Shown here: in pieces, positions 35,338 to 45,100 of the stretch | Numbering within the stretch: position 1 is the stretch's first letter | How the letters are laid out: every line of letters starts with the position of its first letter | Assembly (NCBI GenBank): GCA_016713135.1 | Contig: JADJPR010000023.1 | Location: 744,001 to 808,000 of the forward strand | Direction: 5' to 3' | DNA: 64,000 bases | From: Rhodanobacteraceae bacterium | GTDB taxonomy: Bacteria; Pseudomonadota; Gammaproteobacteria; Xanthomonadales; SZUA-5 | Notes under the pieces: model-generated | Told to the model about the DNA's origin: nothing | Database searches by the model: none | The model's input: only the letters and a program-made list of their open reading frames with translations | Made by a program: the position numbers and the translations under genes

Positions 35338-36561
35338 TCATCCGCGCGGCTTGCGCCGGTTGGCGGCGACCTGCAACTTGTTCAGATCCAGCCAGTCCGG
35401 ACCGTCCAGCTGCAGCTGGCGGTCGACGATGCGCGGCAGCAAACCACCCGGAACGCCGCTGTTGGAATTCCACAGCAAGGCGACGCCGAAGGACTGGTCC
35501 GGCAGCAGCGCGACCATCGCGCGGTAGCCCTGCACCGCGCCGGCATGGAACACCATGGTGTGCCCGGCGTAGTCGAACACGCGCCAGCCCAGCGCATAGC
35601 CGGCGGCGCGCACGCGCTCACGGCGCCAGCGCGGGCCGGCGAGTTCGCCCGGGGTGTCCACCCGCGATGCATGCACCACGTCGAGCACCTGCGGCGGCAG
35701 CACATCCGGCCGCTCGCCCAGTTGCGCGCGCATCCACAGCGCGAGATCGCTGATGCTGGCGTTGACGCCAGCCGCGGCGGGCAGTTGGTAATAGGTCGGC
35801 TTGGGCTCCACCGGGGTCCAGCCACCGCGCGCGTAAACGTGCGGCCGCGCCCAGTTGCTGCTGCCGATCAGCGCTTCGCGGCCGACTGAGGTGTCACGCA
35901 TGCCGAGCGGCACCAGCAGGCGACGGCTGAGTTCGACCGGGAAGAAGCTGCCGACCGCACCAAAGGCGACATCGGAGGCCACGTTGAACAGCACGTTCTG
36001 GTAGGCGTAGCAGCCGCCGACGGCACAGGCCGGACGCACCTTCGGTAGCGCCTGGATCAGGTCCGACAGCGCCGCATTCGCTTCCAGATTCATGTCGAAG
36101 GTGTGGTGCGGCAGCCCGGTCTGGTGGCTCAGCAAGCGCTCCAGCGTCAGCGCCGTCGGCGCGTTCGGATCTGCCAGTTGCAGGCCGGGAACCAGGTCCA
36201 CCACGCTCTGGTTCAGCGACAGGAAGCCGGCATCCGCGAGCAACCCGCACAGGGTGCCGGCAAAGCCCTTGGACACCGACGCCAGGCGAAATACCGTGTG
36301 CGCATCCACCGGCACGCCGGCGCCGGTGTAGGGCTCGCCCGCGGCGTACAGCCAGTCCGGCTGCTGCGGGCGCACGATCGCCACCGCCAGCGCCGGCGCG
36401 GCGCCACTGGCCGCGACCACATCGGCCCAGGCCTGCGCCTCGGTCGCCAGGGTGTCTGCCGCCACGACGGCCGCGACAGGATCCACGCTGTCGCCACGGG
36501 CCGGCGCATACGCCGCCAGCGCGAGCATCAGCGCGCACACCCTGCCTGCCATCCGGAGCAT
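35338..36561 (-). CDS. Secreted serine hydrolase, class C beta-lactamase fold
   Basis: 407 aa from the ATG at 36561, with a signal peptide (MLRMAGRVCALMLALAAYAPARG). The three active-site motifs are visible: SxxK in RLASVSKGFAG, YxN in CYAYQNVLF, and HxG in VFHAGAVQG in place of KTG. Such proteins include D-aminopeptidases, esterases and PBP4-like hydrolases; a true beta-lactamase role is not implied. The C-terminus has a charged tail (NRRKPRG). It is divergent from lemA with 74 bases between. Confidence 0.88.
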   Translation of the reverse strand: MLRMAGRVCALMLALAAYAPARGDSVDPVAAVVAADTLATEAQAWADVVAASGAAPALAVAIVRPQQPDWLYAAGEPYTGAGVPVDAHTVFRLASVSKGFAGTLCGLLADAGFLSLNQSVVDLVPGLQLADPNAPTALTLERLLSHQTGLPHHTFDMNLEANAALSDLIQALPKVRPACAVGGCYAYQNVLFNVASDVAFGAVGSFFPVELSRRLLVPLGMRDTSVGREALIGSSNWARPHVYARGGWTPVEPKPTYYQLPAAAGVNASISDLALWMRAQLGERPDVLPPQVLDVVHASRVDTPGELAGPRWRRERVRAAGYALGWRVFDYAGHTMVFHAGAVQGYRAMVALLPDQSFGVALLWNSNSGVPGGLLPRIVDRQLQLDGPDWLDLNKLQVAANRRKPRG

Positions 36562-36635
36562 CCAGACCCCCGTGGTATCCTCACCGCAACGCGTTGAATC
36601 GTAGCGCGTTTCCCGTCCTCTGGGTGGAGCCTGCC

Positions 36636-37226
36636 ATGCTTTCGAGCGTGATCCTGCTGGTGATTCTGGTCGTCGTCGCACTGTTTTTCATCGGCATCTA
36701 CAACGGCCTCGTCACCGCGCGCAACGGTTACAAGAACGCTTTCAGCCAGATCGACGTGCAGCTGACGCGCCGGCACGATCTGATCCCCAACCTGGTCGAG
36801 ATCGCCAAGGGCTACATCCAGCACGAGCGCGAGACCCTGGAAGCGGTGATCGCCGCGCGCAACTCGGCGGTGTCGGGCCTCAGGGCCGCCAGCGCCAATC
36901 CGGGCGACGCCGCCGCGGTGCAGCAGCTCGCCGCCAGCGAAAACCAGCTCACCGGCGCGCTCGGGCGGCTGTTCGCGCTGTCGGAGGCCTATCCGGACCT
37001 CAAGGCGAACACCACCATGATGCAGCTCTCGGAGGAGCTGACCAGCACCGAGAACAAGGTCGCCTTCGCCCGCCAGGCCTACAACGACGGCGTGCTCGGC
37101 TACAACAACAAGCGCGAGGTGTTCCCGAACAACCTGGTCGCCGGCATGTTCGCCTTCGGCCCGGCGAGCTTCCTCGAACTCGACGACCCCGCCAAGCGCG
37201 AAGTCCCGAAGGTGAAGTTCACCTGA
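36636..37226 (+). CDS. lemA: LemA family protein
   Basis: 196 aa from the ATG at 36636, preceded by GTGGAG. One N-terminal membrane helix (MLSSVILLVILVVVALFFIGIYN) is followed by the LemA signature NGYKNAFSQIDVQLTRRHDLIPNLVEIAKGY, then SENQLTGALGRLFALSEAYPDLKANTTMMQLSEEL and AFARQAYNDGVLGYNNKREVFPNNLVA. The molecular role is not established. It lies 10 bases before an M48 protease gene, a recurrent pairing. Confidence 0.94.
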   Translation: MLSSVILLVILVVVALFFIGIYNGLVTARNGYKNAFSQIDVQLTRRHDLIPNLVEIAKGYIQHERETLEAVIAARNSAVSGLRAASANPGDAAAVQQLAASENQLTGALGRLFALSEAYPDLKANTTMMQLSEELTSTENKVAFARQAYNDGVLGYNNKREVFPNNLVAGMFAFGPASFLELDDPAKREVPKVKFT

Positions 37227-37236
37227 GGCAGCCTGG

Positions 37237-39177
37237 GTGAACTTCTTCGCCCACCAGGCGGAGGCGCGCGCCAAGAGCCGGCGCATGATCGGGCTGTTCG
37301 TGCTCGCGGTCATCGCCATCGTTGCCGCCATCGATGTCGTGGTCCTGCTGGTCTTCGGCGTGGTATCCGCGGATGGCCGCGAGCCGGTCGATCCGCAGAT
37401 GGTGACAGGCAGCCTGGTGCTGAGCACGCTGATCACGCTGGCGGTGGTCGGCATCGGCAGTCTGTACAAGACCATGAGTCTGCGCGGCGGCGGCGGTGCG
37501 GTGGCGCGCGCGATGGGTGGCACGCTGGTGCCGGAGGACCCGCGCGATTTCCACTTGAAGCGGCTGCGCAACGTGGTCGAGGAGATGTCGATCGCCTCGG
37601 GCGTGCCGGTGCCCGAGATCTACGTGCTCGACAAGGAATCGGGCATCAACGCCTTCGCCGCGGGCTACACCCCCAACGACGCCGCGGTCGCGGTCACCCG
37701 CGGGGCGCTGGACCGGCTCAGTCGCGATGAACTCCAGGGCGTGATCGCGCACGAGTTCAGCCACATCCTCAATGGCGACATGCGCCTGAACATCCGCCTG
37801 ATGGGTCTGATCTTCGGCCTGCTGGTGCTCGGGCTGTCCGGGCGCAAGGTGCTCGAACACATGCGTCACGGCGGCAGCAAACGCGATGGCGCGCCGATCC
37901 TGCTGATTGCGCTGGCGGTGATGATCCTGGGCTATCTCGGGGTCTTCCTCGGGCGCCTGATCAAGGCCTATGTCTCGCGCCAGCGCGAGTTCCTCGCGGA
38001 CGCCTCGGCGGTCCAGTTCACCCGCCTGTCGCACGGACTTTCGGGCGCGCTGATGAAGATCGGCGCCTTCCGTGCCGGCTCGAAGCTGACCGAGGGCGAC
38101 GGCGAGGAAGTGGCGCACATGCTGTTCGGTGATGGCGTCGGCTACGGCGCGCTGACTGCCACCCACCCGCCGCTGGTCGAGCGCATCCGTCGCATCGACC
38201 CGCGCTTCGACCCGCAGCAACTGCTCAAACTGTCGGCCTGCGAGCAGGGCTTCGAAGGCATCGACGAAGACAGCGATCCGCCGGCGGCGAGCGCGCTGCT
38301 GGCGGGGTTCACAGCGAAGGCGGCGGCGCCGGCCAGCCCGCGGCCTCTCGCCAGCGAGCGCGTGCCGGCCCGCGCGCCCGACCGGGTGGTCGCTGAGATC
38401 GCCAATCCCGGCATCGAGCATGTCGATTACGCCGTGGCCATCCGCCGCTCGCTGCCGCCGATCCTGAGCACCGCCGCGCACATGCGCGAACGTGCCATCG
38501 ACGCGGTGCTGGCCCTGCTGGTGGCCCCCGATGCCGATCCGCTGCCGGCGCTCGCGGTGGTCGAGGCGCACCTGGGCGCCGTGCGTGCGAAGGGTTGCGC
38601 CGAACTGCTCGACGCTGCGCGCCAGTTGCACCCGGCGCAGCGGCTGCCGGTGGCGCAGCTCGCGCTGCCGGCGCTCAAGCGCCGGCCGGCGGGCGAAATC
38701 GAACAACTGCTCGCCGGCGTCGACGGCCTGATCCATCGCGATGGCCACATCGAGGTGTTCGAATACGTGCTCGCGCGCCTGCTGCGGCAGCAGCTCGGCG
38801 AGGCGATGGAGCCCGGCCGCGCGCAGCCGGGGCATGCCAAGCTCGTGGCCGTGCGCAAGGAAGCGCTGGCGCTACTGGCCACCCTCGCGCGCCACGGCCA
38901 CACCCGGGAGGACGCCGCGCGGCGCGCCTTCGCCTCCGGCGCCGCCGTGCTGTTTCCCGGCGAGGCCTCGGCCTACGCGCCACCGGATGGCTGGATCGAG
39001 GCCCTGGACCAGGCCCTGCCCGCCCTCGACGCACTGCTGCCCGCCGGCAAGGAAACCCTGGTGCTGGCGCTCGCCACCACCGTCGGCCACGACGGCCAGG
39101 TCGCCATCAGCGAAGCTGAGTTGCTACGCCTCACCTGCACCCTGTTGCACTGCCCGATGCCGCCGGTGCTGGGGTAG
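37237..39177 (+). CDS. M48-family membrane metalloprotease (HtpX-like) with long C-terminal domain
   Basis: 646 aa from a GTG at 37237, preceded by GAGG. Two N-terminal helices (about residues 17-45 and 55-75) are followed by the peptidase domain: YTPNDAAVAVTRGALDRLSRDELQGVIAHEFSHILNGD, with zinc motif HEFSH and the second-ligand region REFLADASAVQFTR. Two more hydrophobic segments flank it. HtpX is about 290 aa; here about 300 further residues form a helical cytoplasmic domain with no family I recognise. It is translationally close to lemA and may act with it. Confidence 0.9.
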   Translation: MNFFAHQAEARAKSRRMIGLFVLAVIAIVAAIDVVVLLVFGVVSADGREPVDPQMVTGSLVLSTLITLAVVGIGSLYKTMSLRGGGGAVARAMGGTLVPEDPRDFHLKRLRNVVEEMSIASGVPVPEIYVLDKESGINAFAAGYTPNDAAVAVTRGALDRLSRDELQGVIAHEFSHILNGDMRLNIRLMGLIFGLLVLGLSGRKVLEHMRHGGSKRDGAPILLIALAVMILGYLGVFLGRLIKAYVSRQREFLADASAVQFTRLSHGLSGALMKIGAFRAGSKLTEGDGEEVAHMLFGDGVGYGALTATHPPLVERIRRIDPRFDPQQLLKLSACEQGFEGIDEDSDPPAASALLAGFTAKAAAPASPRPLASERVPARAPDRVVAEIANPGIEHVDYAVAIRRSLPPILSTAAHMRERAIDAVLALLVAPDADPLPALAVVEAHLGAVRAKGCAELLDAARQLHPAQRLPVAQLALPALKRRPAGEIEQLLAGVDGLIHRDGHIEVFEYVLARLLRQQLGEAMEPGRAQPGHAKLVAVRKEALALLATLARHGHTREDAARRAFASGAAVLFPGEASAYAPPDGWIEALDQALPALDALLPAGKETLVLALATTVGHDGQVAISEAELLRLTCTLLHCPMPPVLG

Positions 39178-39268
39178 GAGCTGGTGTTGGTTGCGGGTGT
39201 TTGTGTTGGAAGGAGCAGGCCTGCCGTGCCACCGAAGAGCCGGGCATGCTCGGCTCAGCAGCCCGGTT

Positions 39269-39471
39269 CAACGCGGAGACGCAGAGGACGCGGAGAAGAG
39301 CATCAAGATGTCCCGATTGCCCTCAGGGCCGCACCGCCTAGCCCGGTGTGCGGCGCAAGCCGTTCCCCGGGTGCTTGCTGCAAGTACCCGGGGAACGCGC
39401 TGCGCGCGTACCGCCGGGCTACGCATTCCGGGCACCCGTTCAACGCGGAGACGCAGAGGACGCGGAGAAGA
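39269..39471. repeat. GCGGAGACGCAGAGGACGC repeats and a hairpin
   Basis: Two near-identical copies of TTCAACGCGGAGACGCAGAG plus GACGCGGAGAAG lie at 39269-39301 and 39438-39471. Between them a perfect 12-base stem, CGTTCCCCGGGT / ACCCGGGGAACG (39361-39397), has a 13-base loop. The 386-base gap between the M48 gene and the thioesterase gene holds no gene I can support. Confidence 0.65.
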
Positions 39472-39563
39472 GGCATCGGGCGCGACGGTCTCCACGCCGT
39501 CTGCATGAACTGCGCACGCGGCCAGCCGTTACAATCGCCGCCATCCCGCGATCCGGAGTCGGC

Positions 39564-39998
39564 ATGTCGTCTACACCCGCACGTGAATCCGGTGCCCCGC
39601 TGCCGCGACTCAAGCTGGCGCCGCAGCAGGAAGGATTCGCCAGCCTGGTCGGACCCTTCTACGAGATCGCCTTGCCGCACGGCATGCGCCGCGCCGTCCT
39701 GCTCGATGGTCGGCATCTCAGCCCTGCCGGAGTAGTGCATGCCGGCGCCATCGCCAGCTTCGCCGAGTTCGTGCTCGCCCGCGGCATCGAGGACGAAGTG
39801 GGCAGGGAGGTGCGCTACCTCACCATCGACCTGCAGTGCCAGTACCTCGCCGCCGCCTTTCCCAACCGCTGGGTCTACGGCGAGGCCCACATCCTGCGCC
39901 GCACCCGCGAACTGGTTTTCGCCGCCGGCGAGATCTTCGACCAGCAGCGTCGGATCGCCTTCGCCAGCGGCATCTGGAAACGGGTGGGCGCGGAGTAG
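39564..39998 (+). CDS. PaaI-like hotdog-fold thioesterase
   Basis: 144 aa from the ATG at 39564. The hotdog signature is visible: HLSPAGVVHAGAIASFAEFVLARG, with the central helix after the HxGA motif, then YLTIDLQCQYLAAAFPNRWVYGEAHILRRTRELVFAAGEIFD. Members hydrolyse acyl-CoA thioesters. The substrate cannot be told. The gene stands alone between repeat-rich gaps. Confidence 0.82.
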   Translation: MSSTPARESGAPLPRLKLAPQQEGFASLVGPFYEIALPHGMRRAVLLDGRHLSPAGVVHAGAIASFAEFVLARGIEDEVGREVRYLTIDLQCQYLAAAFPNRWVYGEAHILRRTRELVFAAGEIFDQQRRIAFASGIWKRVGAE

Positions 39999-40016
39999 CG
40001 CTCGCAGCCGGGCAGT

Positions 40017-40081
40017 TCAACGCGGAGCAAGACTGCTCTCTCGATGCTTCTCTCCGCGTCCTCTGCGTCTCCGCGTTTAAC
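40017..40081. repeat. Inverted copy of the AACGCGGAG repeat
   Basis: TTCAACGCGGAGCAAGACTG faces an inverted CGCGTCCTCTGCGTCTCCGC arm ending GTTTAACGGG. The two ends can pair. It is the fourth occurrence of the repeat family seen near 27000 and 39300-39470 and lies in the 112-base gap between converging genes, where it may also act as a terminator. Confidence 0.6.
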
Positions 40082-40110
40082 GGGGCTGGGCGAGCGCGAC
40101 GCCCGGAAGA

Positions 40111-41682
40111 TCAGCTCGCCAGGATCAGGTCGCTGGCCTTCTCGGCGATCATTACCGTCGGTGCGTTGGTATTGCCGCTGACCAGCGAGGGCATGATCGA
40201 GGCATCGACCACGCGCAGGCCGTGCACGCCGCGCACGCGCAGTTCCGGGTCGACCACCGCATCCCGGTCCACGCCCATGCGGCAGGTGCTGACCGGGTGG
40301 TAGATGGTTTCCGCCTTGCGCCGGATGAAGGCGGCGATATCGCCATCGCTCTGGGCGCCCTTGCCCGGCAGGATCTCGTCGGCGGCATAGGGTGCGAGCG
40401 GCGACTGCGCGAAGATCTCGCGGGTGGTGCGCACGCCCTCGATCATCAGCGGCAGGTCTTCCGGCGCGCTGAGGTAGTTCGCATGGATCCGCGGCGGGGC
40501 GAAGGGATCGGCCGAGGCGAGCTCCAGGTGGCCGCGGCTCATCGGCCGCAACTGGCAGGCGTGCATCGTGAAGCCATGGCCGGGAAGGCGGTTGCGCCCG
40601 TGGTCGTCGAGCATCGCCGGCACGAAGTGGAACTGCAGGTCCGGGCGGCCGTCGCTGGCGTACTTCGAGGTGACGAAGCCGCCGCCTTCGGCCACATTCG
40701 AGGTACCCAGGCCCGTGCCGGTCAGGTAGTACTGCAGGCCGACAAAGAGATCGTTGGTCTTGTCGTAGGTGATCGGCTGGCGGCAGTGGCGCAGCACGCA
40801 GATGTCGAGGTGATCGGTCAGGTGGCGACCAACCCCCGACGCATCCACTCGCACGCCGATGCCATGGCGGCGCAACTGGTCGGCCGGGCCGATGCCCGAC
40901 AGCAGCAGCAACTGCGGTGAATTGACCGCACCACCGGACAGCAGCACCTCGCGCGTCGCCTCGAAGCGCTGGATCCGGCGCCCCACGCGCGCCTCGACGC
41001 CGACCGCGCGATCGCGGTCGAACAGCACGCGGGTGGCTTGGGCGTGGGTCACCACCGTCAGGTTCGGGCGCTTCATCGCGTCGGCGAGATAAGCCACCGC
41101 GGTGCTGCAGCGGCGCGCATTGCGGGTGGTCACCTGGTAGGTGCCGAAGCCGCGCTGATCGCTGCCGTTGAAATCGGCATTCAGTGGGTGCCCGGCCGCC
41201 TGCGCCGCGGCCAGCGCCGCGCGCGTCAGCGGGCTCACATGCCGCAGGTCCTCCACCGACAGCGGGCCACCCGTGCCATGCAGGTTGTCCGCACCGCGCT
41301 GGTTGTCTTCCGAGCGGCGGAAGTACGGTAGTACCTCGGACCAGCTCCAACCGCGGTTGCCCGCCGCCGCCCAGCCGTCGTAGTCCTGCTTCTGCCCGCG
41401 GATGTAGCACATCGCGTTGATCGAGCTGGATCCGCCCAGCACCTTGCCGCGCGGCCAGTACATGCGGCGGTTGTCGAGGCCCGGCTCCGGCTCGGTCTGG
41501 TAGCTCCAGTTGAGGAACTTGACGTTGATCAGCTTGGCCAGGCCCGCCGGCATGTGGATGAAGGGATGCCAGTCGCGCCCACCCGCCTCCAGCAACAGCA
41601 CCCGGTGGCGCCCGTCGGCGGTCAGGCGGTTGGCCAGCACGCAACCGGCGGAACCCGCCCCGACGATGATGTAGTCGTACAC
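40111..41682 (-). CDS. GMC-family FAD-dependent oxidoreductase (choline dehydrogenase-like)
   Basis: 523 aa from a GTG at 41682, preceded by GGGAG at good spacing; upstream ATGs give an unlikely N-terminus before the FAD motif. The dinucleotide fold starts at once: YDYIIVGAGSAGCVLANRL. The GMC signatures follow: PRGKVLGGSSSINAMCYIRG and ATREVLLSGGAVNSPQLLLLSGIGP. The catalytic His lies in IYHPVSTCRMG and the partner Asn in SGNTNAPTVMIAEKASDLI. It oxidises an alcohol to an aldehyde. No betaine genes are adjacent, so the substrate is open. Confidence 0.92.
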   Translation of the reverse strand: MYDYIIVGAGSAGCVLANRLTADGRHRVLLLEAGGRDWHPFIHMPAGLAKLINVKFLNWSYQTEPEPGLDNRRMYWPRGKVLGGSSSINAMCYIRGQKQDYDGWAAAGNRGWSWSEVLPYFRRSEDNQRGADNLHGTGGPLSVEDLRHVSPLTRAALAAAQAAGHPLNADFNGSDQRGFGTYQVTTRNARRCSTAVAYLADAMKRPNLTVVTHAQATRVLFDRDRAVGVEARVGRRIQRFEATREVLLSGGAVNSPQLLLLSGIGPADQLRRHGIGVRVDASGVGRHLTDHLDICVLRHCRQPITYDKTNDLFVGLQYYLTGTGLGTSNVAEGGGFVTSKYASDGRPDLQFHFVPAMLDDHGRNRLPGHGFTMHACQLRPMSRGHLELASADPFAPPRIHANYLSAPEDLPLMIEGVRTTREIFAQSPLAPYAADEILPGKGAQSDGDIAAFIRRKAETIYHPVSTCRMGVDRDAVVDPELRVRGVHGLRVVDASIMPSLVSGNTNAPTVMIAEKASDLILAS

Positions 41683-42154
41683 GCAAACTCCCGCCGCAAG
41701 GCATGGCCACAAGGCGCGCATCAGGCTTTCCGGATCAAGGAGTTGCATGCTGCATCGCAGCATTCCCGACCACCGCACCCAACCCGCGGCCCGGATTGTT
41801 GGGACCGGCGATAGAGCAGTTGCTCTGAGGATGCCGGGCGGACAGGTCGCACGAAGTGACGAAGTCGCAGGCGATGCGACGGCGCTGAATGAGGGCTCGA
41901 GCAACCAATCGCATCGGAGGGATCGCGACAATTGGTTGCACTATCCATGCATAACTGCGACACTTGTACCGTTATGTAACGCACTATGCTGGATTCTCGA
42001 ACAACTCTGCGATGCGGGACCGACTCCCATCGGCCCCGTTGGCGGAACCGCGAGTCCAATGCACTTGATCCCTTGGCTGCGGGTTTCATCCCAGTGGCCA
42101 TGGCTTTGCTATCGCTGAATTGACCGCACGGCGGTCGAGAATCTTCTTGGGGGA
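41683..42154. other. Intergenic region upstream of rhs
   Basis: 472 bases with lower GC than the flanks and no convincing gene; short frames on both strands lack family features. An AT-richer stretch at about 41930-41995 includes TTGTAC (41964) and TATGCT (41985), a poor promoter because the spacer is only 15. GACCGC-ACG-GCGGTC (42122-42136) is a small hairpin just before the rhs ribosome-binding site. Confidence 0.5.
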
Positions 42155-45100
42155 ATGATGGCCTTCGACTACCGACGCGCTACGGCATTGGCTGCACTTG
42201 GATTCTCGCTGTACTTGAATTGCGCAATACCAGCCTTCGCTTTGGCACTGCCCGCCGACGACACGTCGTATTGCTACGGAAATCTGTGTTACACGACGCT
42301 ATATCAAGCCGAAGCAGCCATGCGCGCTGCCAATCCAAACTACGGTGCCTACCTACGGCCCAAGCAACCGTTTGCCAATCCGAAGCCAAACGCGCTACAC
42401 GACGTCACACTCACGTACTACGTACCCGACCAGAAGCCGCTATTTCTGAACCCCGCTGTTTACGCTCCGGATTTCTCTCCGCAATTCTGCTCGGGCACCG
42501 ATCCGGTATATCCAAACAGGTGCAGCAGTGAGCCGCAGTTGGTTCAAGGTATTGTCGCAAGCTACCAGTCCGCGTATAGCCCCGCCTATACGGTTGTGGC
42601 AGAGCCTTTGACGGGAGGGTATTTTGATCCGTTCTCAACAACCGGCCCACAGGGAGGAACCAAGGGCGGGCTTTCACTCAACTTTGACAACAACCCGTCG
42701 CTACAAAGAATGCTGACAGTCAAACTGTACAGCTCGGGCATTGCGCGCTGGGGGTTTCAGCATCGCCTGTTCCAGAATGTCAGTTTCGAATGCCCCGCGG
42801 GCTTTGTTGCCAAACATGGTCGGAACCCCGCCTACAACTACCCGACACTGAGTCCGGTGTATTGGCCGGAGTTGTGTTATGCGTCCTTCCAGACGGCGAT
42901 CATCGCCAAGCTGCGCGCACAATGCTCCGTAAATGACGGCAACAACCCATGCTACCCGGCAACTGGCGACAAGGCTCGCTTCGAGACGGACTTCCAGTTC
43001 TCAGGCCGGCCCTTCCTGCGCACTTACCACTCCCTCAGACAGGCGGGACAACAACCCGAACTGGCGCCGGGCTGGGTACATTCATATTCGGATCGGATCA
43101 TTGGCGACCTGTCGAGCTCCCGTCTGGTTCAGGTATCCGACGATGGATACATCGGGGTATTTAACCGAGTACGGCAAACCACGCGCTACGTGTCCCCGGA
43201 AGATGCAAAGCGCGTCATCGACGTAATCGTTGAAAACGGAAAAAATCTGTTCAAGCTGAGCAATGAAAGCGATCTCGTCCGCTACTACAATGATGCCGGC
43301 CGGCTGCTGCGAATGGAGAGCCTAGCGAACGCGTGGAAAATGAGCTTTGCGTATCAGGGCGATCGCCTGATTTCCGCGACCGACCACACCGGGCTGAAGC
43401 TGACATTCGAATACACTGATGGGCAATTGGCCTCGATCCTGCAGCCGGATGGCAACCGCGTCTATTACAGTTATGACACGAGCCGCAACCTGGTTTCGGT
43501 AATATATGCCGATGGCTCAGAGCGAATCTATCACTACAATGAAGCGGGTTTGTCCGACGCGGGAGATCCGCATGCACTGACCGGCATCAGCGACAACGGG
43601 CAACGCTACCTGTCATTTGCCTACGACGTGAAAAATCGAGTGCGTCTGAGCCAGGCCCACACCGCCAATGGGTTCGTTGAAAAAACCACCCTTAGCTATG
43701 CCGGAGACAACCAGGTCACCGTCACTGGCCCGAATGGGGACACGCGACAATACACACTTTCGAATGTCAGCGGTTTTCGTCGGGTAACCGCAATCGCCGC
43801 ACAGGACGGGACCCGGACGAGCACTTACAACGGAGCGTTGCCTTTCGAGAGCAAGGATAAACTACTCAACGTTACCCGCTATGAGTATGCGCCAGACAAC
43901 GTGTATGCCAGTGCACGTTACGACGCCTTTGGCAGCAACGTTGAGCGCAAGACGGTCACTGTGCGGGACTCGGCCTATCGCGTCACCTCGGTGCAGATTC
44001 AAGCGAAGATTGGCACCAGCTACATTCCGCAGCAGCAAAAGACCTTTACTTACAACGGTCGCAACCAGGTGGTGACCCGCACGACGTCAGACCTCGGAAC
44101 TGGGCAATCGCGCACTACAACAACAACCTACTGCGAGCAGGCGGATGTCGGCGCCGGCGCCTGCCCCTTCGTCGGCCTTATCAAGTCAGTAGATGGTCCG
44201 CGAACTGATGTTTCGGATATTGTCTACTACTCCTACCGCGCGGATGATCATCCGGACTGCGCCGGCTCGCCGGCCACCTGCCTGTATCGAAAGGGCAGTC
44301 TGTGGAAGGTATCCAACGCCCTGAATCAGATCACCGAGTTTGTCAGCTACGACGGGGCCGGCCGTGTGCTCCGCCAGAAAGATGCCAATGGCGTGATCAC
44401 CGACCTTCAGTACAGCCCGCGCGGTTGGCTCATCAGCCGAACCGTCCGCGCCAATGCTGATGGCTCGCCAAGTCCGGCGCTGGACGCTCGGACCCTGCTC
44501 GAATATGAGCCCTACGGCGACGTCAGGCGGGTGATCCAACCGGACGACTCGGGCCTTGAATACTGTCGCGATCAGGCGCACCGGATCACTGCGGTGGTGT
44601 CCACTACGCTCGCGCAAGCCAGCCGTTGCAATGGCCCCGCCCCAGTTGCTGGCAGCGAGGCGATTACATATGTGCTTGACGGGGCCGGAAACCGCCTCAA
44701 GGAAGAAGTGCGCGATTCCACCGGCAACGTGCGGCGCCTGCTTGCGCGCCAGTACAACAGCCTCAATCAACTGCGGGCGCTCATCAACGCACCCTTCGCC
44801 GCACAATCGGATCTGGATGCGCCCGGCGTCAAGAAAACCAGCTACACCTATGACGCCAACGGCAATCCGGATCTCACCACTGACCCCATGGCGCGTGTGG
44901 CAGACAACGACTACGACCCACTGAATCGCCTGATCCAGTCCATCCAGGACAAGGACACCGCTGCCGCCACCGGGGAAATCGCAGCCACCGTCCGCTATGA
45001 GTACGACGCCAGGGACAATCTGCGGAAAGTCACTGATCCCAAGGGGTTGGTGACGGAGTACGTCTACGATGGCCTGAACAACCAGACTCAGCTGATCAGT

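Noticed and set aside
41721..42118. Frames of about 125 residues in the gap before rhs
   Set aside because: Both strands carry similar-length frames with no recognisable motif and poor start sites.
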